64,000 nt of DNA from JAPPLB01 sp965206655 (GTDB lineage Bacteria > Acidobacteriota > Terriglobia > Bryobacterales > UBA6623): contig CBDBKC010000035.1 of NCBI GenBank assembly GCA_965206655.1, positions 62,001 to 126,000 on the forward strand, read 5' to 3'. Of this stretch, positions 1 through 8,219 are shown piece by piece. The notes under the pieces were generated by a model that saw nothing but the letters and a program-made list of their open reading frames with translations, made no database searches and was not told where the DNA came from. Position 1 is the first letter of the stretch. The number at the start of each line of letters is the position of its first letter. Position numbers and translations under genes: made by a program.

Positions 1-378
1 CTGATCCCGGAAACGGCGTGGCTGCGGGAACTCGAGATTGATGACAGCGGCATCCAAATTAGCGGTGAAGCCGAATCGGCCGCCCCTCTCCTCGGCCGTC
101 TCAACGATTCGCGTTATCTCGCCGAGGCGGCCTTCAGCACGTCGCTTCGAGAGGGCGATTCCGGCCAGCGTTTTCAGATCGTCGCCATCCGCCGCGCGAT
201 CGACCCATCCACCACGGACGACCCGGAACCGCCGGTCATTTCTGTTCAGACGGCTGCCCCGGGCTCGCTGCCGGCACCGGCTGAACCGTCCGCGACCCTC
301 ACGACCGTCGGTAAGCAGGATCCCAATGCGCCCGAGCAGGAAGAAGAAGAAGCCGTCTTCCAGGAGGTGCTTCCGTAA
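1..378 (+). CDS. PilN/GspL-like assembly protein, C-terminal part (5' truncated by window)
   Basis: An open frame runs from the first base to a TAA at 376-378 and gives 125 residues. The start includes AWLRELEIDDSGIQISGEAE, which matches the pattern at the end of PilN/GspL fimbrial-assembly domains (W-L-x-x-L, then G-x-x-I-x-G-x-A). The remaining 60 or so residues are a Pro- and Glu-rich tail. The stop overlaps the ATG of the next gene (TAATG), so the two are probably translationally coupled. Position directly before a GspM-like protein and a secretin supports an inner-membrane platform role in a type II secretion or type IV pilus-like system. The N-terminus and any ATPase-binding or membrane segment lie outside the window. 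Confidence 0.7.
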   Translation: MIPETAWLRELEIDDSGIQISGEAESAAPLLGRLNDSRYLAEAAFSTSLREGDSGQRFQIVAIRRAIDPSTTDDPEPPVISVQTAAPGSLPAPAEPSATLTTVGKQDPNAPEQEEEEAVFQEVLP

Positions 379-971
379 TGCAAGTGTCTGACCGGGACCG
401 CCGCGCTCTGCTGTTTCTGGGCATCGCCTTTGTCTTGTTCCTGCTGCTGCAAACCGACCTGGTTTTCCCCCCGCCGGATGCCACCGCCTCGGCCTCGGAG
501 AGCGTGGAGGCCGAAGAGAACAACCTCTTGATGGCGCAGACCGAGGTTCGTCAGGAACCGCTGTTGAGTTCCGAAAATCAATCGGTGCGCGAGGTGGAAG
601 AATCGCTGGAAGCGCGGCTGCTCAAGTCGGAAACCGCCGCTCTCGCTCAGGCCGAGATGCGCGAACGGTTGGGAGAGATACTCGAAGGCGCCGGCATCTC
701 TATGCGGGCTTCGCGCTTCGCTACCGTCGAAGCCGAAGGTGAAGATTTCGCGCAGGTGCCGTTGGTTGTCGACTTTGACTGTGACATCACGCGTTTCGTG
801 AATCTGCTGGCCGACATCGCGAACGCCCCTGAGCTTTTGTCAACGCGCGAGATCAAGATCAGCGCCGGCAATCAAAAAACAAAATCCGTTCGGGTCGAAC
901 TCACCGTGAGCGGCTATCTGCCGATTTCCCGAACTCCCGAGCTCGTCAAAAAGAGCGGCAATAGGACTTGA
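378..971 (+). CDS. GspM/PilO-like inner-membrane secretion protein
   Basis: The 197-residue product has a short cytoplasmic N-terminus with charged residues (DRDRR), one membrane segment at about residues 10-30, a Glu-rich coiled-coil-like stretch at about 40-100, and a C-terminal alpha/beta domain containing VPLVVDFDCDITRFVNLLAD. This is the layout of GspM/GspMb and PilO, single-pass proteins that pair with GspL/PilN in the inner-membrane platform. It overlaps the upstream gene by one base and precedes the next by 7 bp, so it is mid-operon. The family call rests on architecture and neighbours more than on any strongly conserved motif. Confidence 0.7.
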   Translation: MQVSDRDRRALLFLGIAFVLFLLLQTDLVFPPPDATASASESVEAEENNLLMAQTEVRQEPLLSSENQSVREVEESLEARLLKSETAALAQAEMRERLGEILEGAGISMRASRFATVEAEGEDFAQVPLVVDFDCDITRFVNLLADIANAPELLSTREIKISAGNQKTKSVRVELTVSGYLPISRTPELVKKSGNRT

Positions 972-978
972 GGACGAG

Positions 979-1797
979 ATGAAGAACAAGAAGCTACTTG
1001 CCGTGAACGTCTTGCTGGGCGTCCTGGTGATAGCCGCGATCTACGGTCTCTACTCACGGGTGGAAGCTGCCAACCAGCGCTATGCGATCTTGACGCCCGG
1101 CGGCCCCGCCAAAGAGATTCCCGACTACCCAGGTCCGGACGCGCAGCGCCGCGTGCGTGCGGGCGACCACCTCCCGATTGTTGAGCGGACGCTTTTCTCG
1201 GCGGACCGCAATCCGATTATCGAAGTCATTGCCGAAGCTCCTCCGCCACCGGAACCCCGGCCTCCTCTGCCTCGCCTGGTTGGCATTATGGAACTCGGCA
1301 AGGGCCCCGTCGCACTGATGTCGGTCGACCTTGAATCCATTGCGGGGCCGATCGAAGTCGGCGGGAAAATCGGCGAGTTCACGTTCCTCGGCACGGAGGG
1401 AGAGAAAGTCCTTTTGCAGTGGAAGGATGAGAAAATCGCCGCTAGTCCCGGCGAGCTGACGGGCTCACCTGGTGGAGGCGGAGGCAACAAGCGAGCGGCA
1501 CTCGCCGGCGCCCGAGGCGGGGGAGGCCGGGAACGGGGCCCCCAGAAGGGTGCTCTGACGCGCAAGAAGGCAGGCGCGTCGCGTGCCTCGACAACACCGG
1601 CCCCGGCCAAGCCGGCACAAACATCCGTCCGGCAATCCAGTAACGAACCTCGCATCGGTCCCGACCTGGGCGAAGGCCGCTATCGCGCCTACCCGGACGA
1701 CAAGTCCCCGGCCGGTACTCGCCGCCAGGGCTTCGTCAAGCGCTCGCAGCGCTCGCCCTTCGGCACCAAGTCGTGGTGGGAAAAGGAGAAGCAATGA
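979..1797 (+). CDS. GspC/PilP-like periplasmic secretion protein with C-terminal RSPFG tail
   Basis: The protein has 272 residues. A membrane segment lies at about residues 5-24 (LLAVNVLLGVLVIAAIYGLY). A proline-rich linker is followed at about 100-155 by a beta-rich domain (LVGIMELGKGPVALMSVD, then IGEFTFLGTEGEKVLLQWKD) resembling the HR domain of GspC/PilP, which contacts the N0 domain of the secretin. The last 110 residues are Gly/Arg/Lys-rich and probably disordered, ending in RSPFGTKSWWEKEKQ. The same PFG motif occurs twice in the next protein. The stop overlaps the ATG of the next gene, and a good ribosome site (AAAGGAGAA) for that gene lies inside this one. Confidence 0.6.
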   Translation: MKNKKLLAVNVLLGVLVIAAIYGLYSRVEAANQRYAILTPGGPAKEIPDYPGPDAQRRVRAGDHLPIVERTLFSADRNPIIEVIAEAPPPPEPRPPLPRLVGIMELGKGPVALMSVDLESIAGPIEVGGKIGEFTFLGTEGEKVLLQWKDEKIAASPGELTGSPGGGGGNKRAALAGARGGGGRERGPQKGALTRKKAGASRASTTPAPAKPAQTSVRQSSNEPRIGPDLGEGRYRAYPDDKSPAGTRRQGFVKRSQRSPFGTKSWWEKEKQ

Positions 1798-2252
1798 ATG
1801 CTTTGAAGAGTCGCTCGAGTCTTGCGGTCGTGGTCGTGATGGGGATGTTGATCGCCGTTTCGGCGCCCCTCTCAGCCGGGCAGCGGGGACCAAGCCGGAC
1901 CAAGATGCCTCGGCCTTCACCCGAAAGCGAAAAGTCGTCAACGGGCGAGGTGAAACAGCCGGCGGAAAAGGCGAGTCGGCGGACGCCCTTTGGGAAAACA
2001 AAGGGAGTGGCCAAGCCGAACGGCCCGGCGCCTCAGGCGGCCACGAGCCCCTACATGGAAGTCGAAGAAACGGGAGACACGATCGTCTTCAAGCGGCGCA
2101 CTCCCTTCGGACAGCAGACGTGGAAGAAGAAGCGATCGGAGTTGAATCCGCAAGAGGAAAAGATGTTGCGTGCCCATCAAGCCAAGCAGTCGGATGATTC
2201 GGCCGCGGCCAAGCCGGAACCAGCCTCAGCCGAGGCGTCCCCATCTCGTTAG
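1794..2252 (+). CDS. Small exported protein of the secretin operon, two RTPFG motifs
   Basis: The product has 152 residues, starting at the ATG that overlaps the previous stop (ATGA) behind AAAGGAG. An in-frame ATG at 1773 lies inside the upstream gene and is less likely. The N-terminus is a plausible signal sequence (LAVVVVMGMLIAVSAPLSAG). The rest is Lys/Pro/Ala-rich and looks mostly disordered, with RRTPFGKTKG near residue 63 and KRRTPFGQQTWKKK near residue 102. No known domain is recognised. The shared PFG motif with the upstream protein and the position between GspC-like and GspD suggest a lineage-specific accessory factor of the secretion machine. Confidence 0.6.
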   Translation: MNALKSRSSLAVVVVMGMLIAVSAPLSAGQRGPSRTKMPRPSPESEKSSTGEVKQPAEKASRRTPFGKTKGVAKPNGPAPQAATSPYMEVEETGDTIVFKRRTPFGQQTWKKKRSELNPQEEKMLRAHQAKQSDDSAAAKPEPASAEASPSR

Positions 2253-2309
2253 GTGCGAAGAACAACGGACCAGGACCCGCGAGCAATAGTGATTCAACCA
2301 ATAAATATC

Positions 2310-4682
2310 ATGCGCAAAGCCATCATTTTTTCCCTGCTGATCCCGATACTTGTGTTCGGCCAGCAGCCGCCGCAGGCGCCCGCCGATCCCGCTCAGCCGC
2401 AACAACAGGCCGACCCAAACGCCGCTCCGCCTGGGGCGGCGCAGGATGCCCAGGCGCAGCCGCCCGAGGCCGAGCCCGCGCAGCCGCAGGCGCAACCCGC
2501 CGCCCCACCCGACCCGGCGCCTACTCCCCCCGCCGACGCAGCGCCAGCTCCGCAAGCGCCCCAGCAGCAAACCGGACCGCCCCCCGAGATTGAATCGTCC
2601 GGGTCTTCCCGCGTTAACTTCAGAAATTTGCGGGAAGCCAATCTACTGGAAGTCGTTGATCTCATCGCGAGCACACTCAGCATGAACTACATACTCGACC
2701 CGGGACTGCGCGGCGGAACGGTTTCGATCAACACCTACGGTCAGCTGACGACCGACGACCTGTTCCCGCTGCTTGAAACGATTCTCCGTATGCACGGCGC
2801 ATCAGCGGTCAAGATCGGCGAGTTCTACCGTATCTCGCCTGCCGCCGACGTCCCTCGGTTGCCCATCTCGCCGACGACGGACCCCGACGCGAAGATCCCT
2901 GACGACGAACGGATGTTGCTGAACGTCATCCGCTTCAGCTACACCACGGCGGCTGACATCGCCACCGTGCTGGAACCCTTCCTCGGCCCGGGCGCGGTCG
3001 TACAGGTTGTCGAGCAGGCGAATCTGCTGCTGATCCTCGACAACAGCCGGAATATGCGCCGGACGATGGAGCTCGTCGGCCTCTTCGATACCGAAGAGAT
3101 GACATCGCAGCGCATGAGGCTGTTTCCCATTGAGAACAGTCTTGCTTCGAGCCTGGCGTCCGAGCTTTCCCGGGTCTTCGCCGCTTTCTCTTTCTCGGAA
3201 AGTCAGGCCGCCATCCAGTTCGTTCCGATTGAGAGAATCAGTTCGATCCTCGTCGTCACGGGGAATCCCTCGGCTTTTAAGGAAGTTGAGGAGTGGATCA
3301 AAAAACTCGACCAACCTGTGACCGTCGGCGGAGTACAGACCTTCGTCTATCGCGTTCAGTATGGATTGGCGGGCCAACTGGCCCAGACCCTGATGATGCT
3401 CTATAGCCCGATGGGATTCGGCGGTGGCTATGGGGGCGGCTATGGCGGCGGATATGGTGGTGGCTACGGCGGATATGGTGGTGGCGGCTTCGGTGGCGGC
3501 TACGGAGGCGGCCGCGGAGGTGGCGGTGGCTATGGAGGCGGCCGCGGCGGGTACGGAGGAGGCGGCTATGGTGGTGGCCGCGGCGGGTACGGTGGCGGCT
3601 ATGGAGGAGGAGGAGGTGGCGGCGGCTTCATTCAGCTTCCCACGGGGATGGCTCCAGGCTTACCCATGGTCGCCCCTCGACCTGACGCCTTGGGCATACC
3701 GCAACCTCAAGCCGGGCTTGGCACCGACCAAACCGGCGAGTTGCTGGGAGGGACGCCGGTCGACGCCCTCTCGCAAGCCTATGCCAACGCCATTCGGATC
3801 GTTCCGGACGAGATCAACAACCTCATCCTCGTACAGTCGACCAAGCAGGAGTGGGAGATCGTCCACAAGACTCTCCAGCAATTGGACTTCCCGCCCCGTC
3901 AAGTCTTGATTGACGCGAAGATCTACGAAGTCACCCTCGTGGGAGCGTTCTCAGCCGGAGTTTCGGCCGTACTGTCGAACAGAACCTCCGACTCGTCCTC
4001 CCGGAAGCTAATCGGCGGGTTCGAGTCCTCCGGTAGCGTTGGTCTTTCGATCGGGGCGCTTGTCGGTAACACACGCGAGTTGGCGGCCATCCTTCAGGCT
4101 AGCCAATCCGATGGCCGCACCCGCCTCATCTCCGCCCCGTCGGTCATCGCCACCGATAACATCGCCGCTTCCATCACCGTCGGCACGTCGGTGCCTACCT
4201 TGTCCTCGCAGGCCTTGGCCGCCGGAGCACAGCAGGACGGCTCTTCGCTCTTCACCAACACGATCAGCAACGTCCAGACCGGTGTGACCCTTTCCATCAC
4301 ACCGCGCGTCAACGCCTCTGGAATCGTGACGCTCCAGATTAACCAGGAGGTCAGTACGCCGCTGCCCGTAAGCGGCGCCATCCAGTCGCCCAGCATCCAG
4401 CGCCGCAATGTGACCACGCAAATCACGATGGCCGACGGAGACACGGCCGCTATCGGCGGCATCATGTCTCAGACCGACATCTTCGGGCGCAGCCGTGTGC
4501 CCGTGCTTGGCAAGATCCCCTTTCTCGGAGGTCTGTTCGGTTCAACCAGTTCGTCGAAAGAGAAGACCGAGCTGATCATCCTCATCACGCCACGCGTTAT
4601 CTACGACGAAAACGAGTTGATCACCATGAGCGAGGAACTGAAGGGCCGCCTGCGCGGCGTCCAACGGCTGATGCGGAACTAG
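2310..4682 (+). CDS. gspD: Type II secretion system secretin GspD
   Basis: The 790-residue product forms the outer-membrane secretin pore. The start is ATG 2310 because the signal peptide (MRKAIIFSLLIPILVFGQ) begins there; GTG 2253 would put 19 residues in front of it. A Pro/Gln/Ala-rich linker fills residues 20-90. An N0 domain and N1-N2 repeats follow (FRNLREANLLEVVDLIAS; then NLLLILDNSRNMRRTMELV). A Gly/Tyr/Arg-rich insert covers about residues 368-440. The secretin domain near the C-terminus carries the signature VPVLGKIPFLGGLFG and ends in the membrane strands (TELIILITPRVI). The Gly-rich insert within the N-domain region is unusual for the family. It is the last gene of the operon; its stop lies inside a long inverted repeat. 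Confidence 0.93.
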   Translation: MRKAIIFSLLIPILVFGQQPPQAPADPAQPQQQADPNAAPPGAAQDAQAQPPEAEPAQPQAQPAAPPDPAPTPPADAAPAPQAPQQQTGPPPEIESSGSSRVNFRNLREANLLEVVDLIASTLSMNYILDPGLRGGTVSINTYGQLTTDDLFPLLETILRMHGASAVKIGEFYRISPAADVPRLPISPTTDPDAKIPDDERMLLNVIRFSYTTAADIATVLEPFLGPGAVVQVVEQANLLLILDNSRNMRRTMELVGLFDTEEMTSQRMRLFPIENSLASSLASELSRVFAAFSFSESQAAIQFVPIERISSILVVTGNPSAFKEVEEWIKKLDQPVTVGGVQTFVYRVQYGLAGQLAQTLMMLYSPMGFGGGYGGGYGGGYGGGYGGYGGGGFGGGYGGGRGGGGGYGGGRGGYGGGGYGGGRGGYGGGYGGGGGGGGFIQLPTGMAPGLPMVAPRPDALGIPQPQAGLGTDQTGELLGGTPVDALSQAYANAIRIVPDEINNLILVQSTKQEWEIVHKTLQQLDFPPRQVLIDAKIYEVTLVGAFSAGVSAVLSNRTSDSSSRKLIGGFESSGSVGLSIGALVGNTRELAAILQASQSDGRTRLISAPSVIATDNIAASITVGTSVPTLSSQALAAGAQQDGSSLFTNTISNVQTGVTLSITPRVNASGIVTLQINQEVSTPLPVSGAIQSPSIQRRNVTTQITMADGDTAAIGGIMSQTDIFGRSRVPVLGKIPFLGGLFGSTSSSKEKTELIILITPRVIYDENELITMSEELKGRLRGVQRLMRN
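3414..3635 (+). repeat. Glycine/tyrosine-rich low-complexity repeat inside gspD
   Basis: About 220 bp of GGC/GGT/GGA, TAT/TAC and CGC codons encode repeated GGGYGGGYGG and GGGRGGYGG units within the secretin. Third bases vary freely while the amino acids are kept, which argues for selection on the protein and against recent slippage. Glycine-rich inserts of this kind usually form flexible or phase-separating segments; that role here is inference. Confidence 0.9.
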
Positions 4683-4863
4683 TCCGCATTTCTCACCACC
4701 TGACGGACGAAGCACGCCATAGGCCCGCCATTGCTTCGTTGCGCTTGCTCGCCGTGCTCACTGTACTGTTCAAGTACACCTCCGCGCGCCAACCTGCGCG
4801 CGCCTCGCCCTAACGGGCCTCTCACGTACTTCGCCTCGCCACGTGGTGAGAAATGCGGACTAG
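4679..4863. repeat. Long inverted-repeat element after gspD
   Basis: A perfect 21 bp inverted repeat is seen at 4679-4699 (CTAGTCCGCATTTCTCACCA plus C) and 4843-4863. The 143 bp between carries further partly complementary stretches, so the whole could fold as one long hairpin. The left arm includes the gspD stop codon. The inner flank of the left arm, 4693-4728, is repeated at 7047-7082. It could act as a terminator between the convergent gspD and hpnE genes, or be a small non-autonomous mobile element. Confidence 0.8.
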
Positions 4864-4908
4864 GTTGACACTTTTTCGCAACCGGCCCGAAACGAGGGTC
4901 GGCGGGAG

Positions 4909-6168
4909 CTAACAGAGGAACGAAGTCTCCTTGCCGGCTGCCCGGCAGACGCTCTCAGCCGCCCGGTAGCCGCTCCGCACCGCCCCTTCCATCGTTGGAG
5001 GCCAGCCGGTGTTCGTCCAGTCCCCGGCCAGGAAGACGTTCGGGTGCTTTGTCACCACGTTCGGGCGGTGCGCCAACAAACCGGGCCGCGATGAGAAAGT
5101 CGCCCGCATCTCCTTGATCACATGCGAACGAACGAGCTTTGCTTCCCGTGACGCCGGGAAGAACTCTTGCAACTCGCTGCGGGCCAGTGCAACGATCTTG
5201 CCTCGCGACAAAGTTGTCAGCGATCGCGAAGCACTCACGACGGCCTGCACGTAATTCTCAGACTTGCGAAACATCCACTGCAAAGTTCGGTCAAGGAGCA
5301 CCGCATGAGGGAGGTCCGTAATGGGACGGTCATACCAAAGGTGGATGCCGGTGATCGGCGAATGCTCGAACTTGTCAAGTCTGAGGTCGAGGCTGGGTAC
5401 CAGATCCGCGACACGCTCGAAAGGGGCCGCACAGACGTAGAAGTCCGCGGCGTCGCTTGCGGGATCGATCCGCTCCACCGCTGACCGCAAGTGAACGCGA
5501 ACGTTCTCCCCCAGTGATCCTTCGCTCGAATACAGCTCCGCGAGCGGTACGGCGGGGATGCCCATTTCATAGCTGGTACGGCTCGCCATCATGCCGTCGA
5601 GGAATACCTGAAACCCCCATTGGGCGGCCGCCCGGTCAAGCTCCTCATTCAACGCGCTGACGAGAATCGGCCGCCAGAATCGTTGCAGCGCGCTTTCGGT
5701 CGTGCCGACGGAGCGGAGCCAAGCGCTCATCGTGATCGCTTCGAGGTCCGGCCTGCTCGCATCGTGCTTTAACTTTCTGAGGCCCCGAATCACGCTCCAT
5801 TTATCATCCGTGTTGAGGGCGCCGAATCGCAACAGCGACCCCGCAAGATGAAACGGCGCCGGCAGCAAGCCGCGCTTGAGCACATCGACCGCGCCGCCGG
5901 GGCTGACGTAGTAGAAGCGGTCGTGGAATGCAATTTTGTCGCTGACGCCGACTCGCTCGTAGAAGTTCAACAGATTCGTGAAGCATCGCAGCAGTACGTG
6001 CTGGCAGTTGTCGATACGCTCGGACTGGGGATCGGAAGTGTCGAGCGGAAACGAGGTCGCGCGGCCTCCCAGGAAGGGCCGCGATTCGTGCAGGTCCACC
6101 TGGAAGCCGGCCGATCCCAGAGCAACGGCGGCGGCCAACCCGGCCAATCCGCCTCCGACAACCTTCAC
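4909..6168 (-). CDS. hpnE: Hydroxysqualene dehydroxylase HpnE
   Basis: This 419-residue FAD-dependent amine-oxidase-family protein has an N-terminal dinucleotide-binding motif (VVGGGLAGLAAAVALGSAGF) followed by GGRATSF. Its C-terminal FAD contact is NVFLAGDWTNTGWPPTMEGA. In the HpnCDE pathway this enzyme reduces hydroxysqualene to squalene. It starts with GTG overlapping the hpnD stop by four bases (GTGA), so it should be translated by coupling. Immediate linkage to hpnD and hpnC supports the assignment over a carotenoid desaturase. It is the last gene of the minus-strand hopanoid block. Confidence 0.9.
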   Translation of the reverse strand: MKVVGGGLAGLAAAVALGSAGFQVDLHESRPFLGGRATSFPLDTSDPQSERIDNCQHVLLRCFTNLLNFYERVGVSDKIAFHDRFYYVSPGGAVDVLKRGLLPAPFHLAGSLLRFGALNTDDKWSVIRGLRKLKHDASRPDLEAITMSAWLRSVGTTESALQRFWRPILVSALNEELDRAAAQWGFQVFLDGMMASRTSYEMGIPAVPLAELYSSEGSLGENVRVHLRSAVERIDPASDAADFYVCAAPFERVADLVPSLDLRLDKFEHSPITGIHLWYDRPITDLPHAVLLDRTLQWMFRKSENYVQAVVSASRSLTTLSRGKIVALARSELQEFFPASREAKLVRSHVIKEMRATFSSRPGLLAHRPNVVTKHPNVFLAGDWTNTGWPPTMEGAVRSGYRAAESVCRAAGKETSFLC

Positions 6169-7043
6169 GCGGGGAATGGAGGCGCCCCCCCGAGGTAACG
6201 CAACTTGCAGGCGCGCAGCACGATCGACATTTTCTCCAGGTCACTGAGGCGGGCCCGGCGGTCGAAGACGTTGTAGTCGGCCGCCTGGATGCGCCCCAAT
6301 AAACGGTGGTAGATCGAAATCATCGTCCACAGGGCGGCGCGGCAAGGCGGCTTCACCATGTTCAGGATGGGCGCGGCCTGCCGATAATACTCATTCGCGC
6401 GCCGGCACTGGAACTCCATGAACTCGCGAAAACGTTCTCCGCGGCGGCCCTCAAGAAAGTCCTGGGGTTGAAGGTCAAATCGCGCCAGCTCCTCCGCCGG
6501 AAGATAGATGCGCCCCAGTTCGGCGTCTTCGCGAATGTCACGGAGGATGTTCGTGAGCTGAAATGCAACGCCGCACTTCTCCGCGAGTTCCAGAGCGTCC
6601 TCGGACTCGTAACCGAAGATGTGTACCGTCGTCATGCCCACGACCGATGCCACCTGGTAGCAGTAACGATAGAGATCGTCAAAGGTTTGGTAGCGCGTCG
6701 TTTCGAGGTCGCTGGTTACACCTTTCATCAACTCAAAGAAGTACCCCGGCGGTATGCCATAGCGTTCGACTGTGTGATGAAAGGCCGGCAGAATTGGGTC
6801 GTCGCCGTAGCGCCCCTGAAGGGCCTGCTCCAAAGAGTCATTCCAACGTTGGAGTCCGGCAAGACGATCGGCGGGGGTCAGACCGGTTTCGTCGCTGAGG
6901 TCGTCGGCGCGCCGCATGAAGGCGTACACGGCGCACATCGCTTCCTTTTCCTCTTTGGGCAGCAGCAGAAACGAGTAGAAAAAATTGCGGGCACGGGCGC
7001 GCGCGACCCGTTTGCAGTATGCGAAGGAATCACTTACTCGCAT
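6165..7043 (-). CDS. hpnD: Presqualene diphosphate synthase HpnD
   Basis: This is a 292-residue squalene/phytoene synthase-family enzyme. The two Asp-rich magnesium/diphosphate-binding motifs are visible: FMRRADDLSDETG near residues 42-54 and LTNILRDIREDAELGRIYLP near 165-185. It condenses two farnesyl diphosphates to presqualene diphosphate, which HpnC then converts to hydroxysqualene. Length is normal for the family. The start is ATG at 7043. It overlaps hpnE downstream and is separated from hpnC by 148 bp that contain repeats and two hairpins. Confidence 0.9.
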   Translation of the reverse strand: MRVSDSFAYCKRVARARARNFFYSFLLLPKEEKEAMCAVYAFMRRADDLSDETGLTPADRLAGLQRWNDSLEQALQGRYGDDPILPAFHHTVERYGIPPGYFFELMKGVTSDLETTRYQTFDDLYRYCYQVASVVGMTTVHIFGYESEDALELAEKCGVAFQLTNILRDIREDAELGRIYLPAEELARFDLQPQDFLEGRRGERFREFMEFQCRRANEYYRQAAPILNMVKPPCRAALWTMISIYHRLLGRIQAADYNVFDRRARLSDLEKMSIVLRACKLRYLGGAPPFPA

Positions 7044-7046
7044 TAG

Positions 7047-7158
7047 TCACCACCGGATGACCGAAGCACGCGATAGGCCCGCGCCACCTTGCGTCACGTC
7101 GACCTTCGACCGATCTCGTAGGTCGCGCACAGCGCGACCCGGCACGGCAGAGCCGTGC
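7047..7158. repeat. Dispersed repeat plus two perfect hairpins between hpnC and hpnD
   Basis: The first 36 bp (7047-7082) match 4693-4728 at 31 of 36 positions. Downstream are two tight hairpins: GGTCGCGC-ACA-GCGCGACC at 7121-7139 and GCACGGC-AGA-GCCGTGC at 7142-7158. The arrangement looks like REP-type intergenic repeats. It could weaken or stabilise the transcript between hpnC and hpnD. Confidence 0.75.
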
Positions 7159-7191
7159 GCCACAAGCGGCGCCGAAGGGAAGTACCCTTGG

Positions 7192-8172
7192 CTAACGGAA
7201 AGCATGCTGCGCCTCCCTGCCGGGACGCGCCCCTCGGAGAACCATGCGCCAAACCGCTTTCGTCAGCAGCGCCGCGCGGTCGAACTTGCCGAGTTTCGGA
7301 CGACGACGAATCGTGTCGTAATCCTGCTTCTCGATCTTTTTCAGGACGGCCAGCCCGCCGCGACTGAATAGATCCAGGTCAACCGCCAGACGCCGCTCTA
7401 CCTGGCCGGCCAATGGCATGCCCACCGCGAATTGTTCATGTGTGCGCCCGACAAGATCTCTCAACACTGCTTTGAACTCCGGGCTCGCTGCTCCGGCGGC
7501 TAGGTCGCGGCACAAGAAGTCTGCCGAATAGCCGTGGCTCTGCATCACTTGACTGGGAATGTAGACACGGTTGATGCCGGCGTCGCGGGCAACGTCCTGC
7601 CAAAAGTTTGTGAGCTGCAGCGCCGTGCAAGTGGCGTCGGAGAGCCGGTCGCGTTCGGCGTCCTCATATCCCCACAGCCGTAGGACGAGCCTTCCGACGG
7701 GATTCGCGGAGTATCGGCAATAGCCCAGCAGCTCATCAAATGTCGTGTACTGGGTGACGCGCTGATCCTGCTCAAAGGCATGGATCAAGTCGAGGAAGAG
7801 TTGTCGCGGCAAGCGATGCTCCCTAACGGTCTCCGCCAACGCAACGAACACAGGATGAGTACATTCACCCGCGTACATCCGCTCCACGCCCAAACGCCAC
7901 CACGCCAGAAGTTCGAGACTGCGCGCGCGGTCCCCGGTTTCGTCTCCAAGGTCGTCCGCCCAGCGGCAGAACGCGTATACGTTGAAGAAATGCCGGTGCA
8001 AGGGCTTCGGTAGTAGGAAGCTGGCAACGGGGAAGTTCTCGTAGTGATGAGTGGCTAACCAGCGGGTGTAGGCCGACGATTCGTCGAGTTCCCAAGCCGG
8101 ACCATCCGTGCCGAAGCGCCGAACGAAATTAATCGGCGGCAGGTAGCGGCTCTCGGCAGGCTGTCGCATCAC
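7192..8172 (-). CDS. hpnC: Hydroxysqualene synthase HpnC
   Basis: The 326-residue protein is a squalene-synthase-family enzyme with both diphosphate-binding motifs (CRWADDLGDETG near residue 70, LTNFWQDVARDAGINRVYIP near 195). The N-terminal segment HHYENFPVASFLLPKPLH is typical of HpnC and distinguishes it from HpnD. It converts presqualene diphosphate to hydroxysqualene. Start codons GTG 8172 and ATG 8169 are adjacent, so either may be used. It heads the hpnC-hpnD-hpnE series and follows two alcohol dehydrogenase genes on the same strand. Confidence 0.9.
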   Translation of the reverse strand: MMRQPAESRYLPPINFVRRFGTDGPAWELDESSAYTRWLATHHYENFPVASFLLPKPLHRHFFNVYAFCRWADDLGDETGDRARSLELLAWWRLGVERMYAGECTHPVFVALAETVREHRLPRQLFLDLIHAFEQDQRVTQYTTFDELLGYCRYSANPVGRLVLRLWGYEDAERDRLSDATCTALQLTNFWQDVARDAGINRVYIPSQVMQSHGYSADFLCRDLAAGAASPEFKAVLRDLVGRTHEQFAVGMPLAGQVERRLAVDLDLFSRGGLAVLKKIEKQDYDTIRRRPKLGKFDRAALLTKAVWRMVLRGARPGREAQHAFR

Positions 8173-8219
8173 GCAATGATCACGAACGCCCGGCCGGAGT
8201 GCGAAAACGCCGAGCTCGA

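Noticed and set aside
3414..3635. Repeats in gspD considered as a CRISPR-like or satellite array
   Set aside because: Units are 9-15 bp, have no unique spacers, and keep the reading frame of the secretin.
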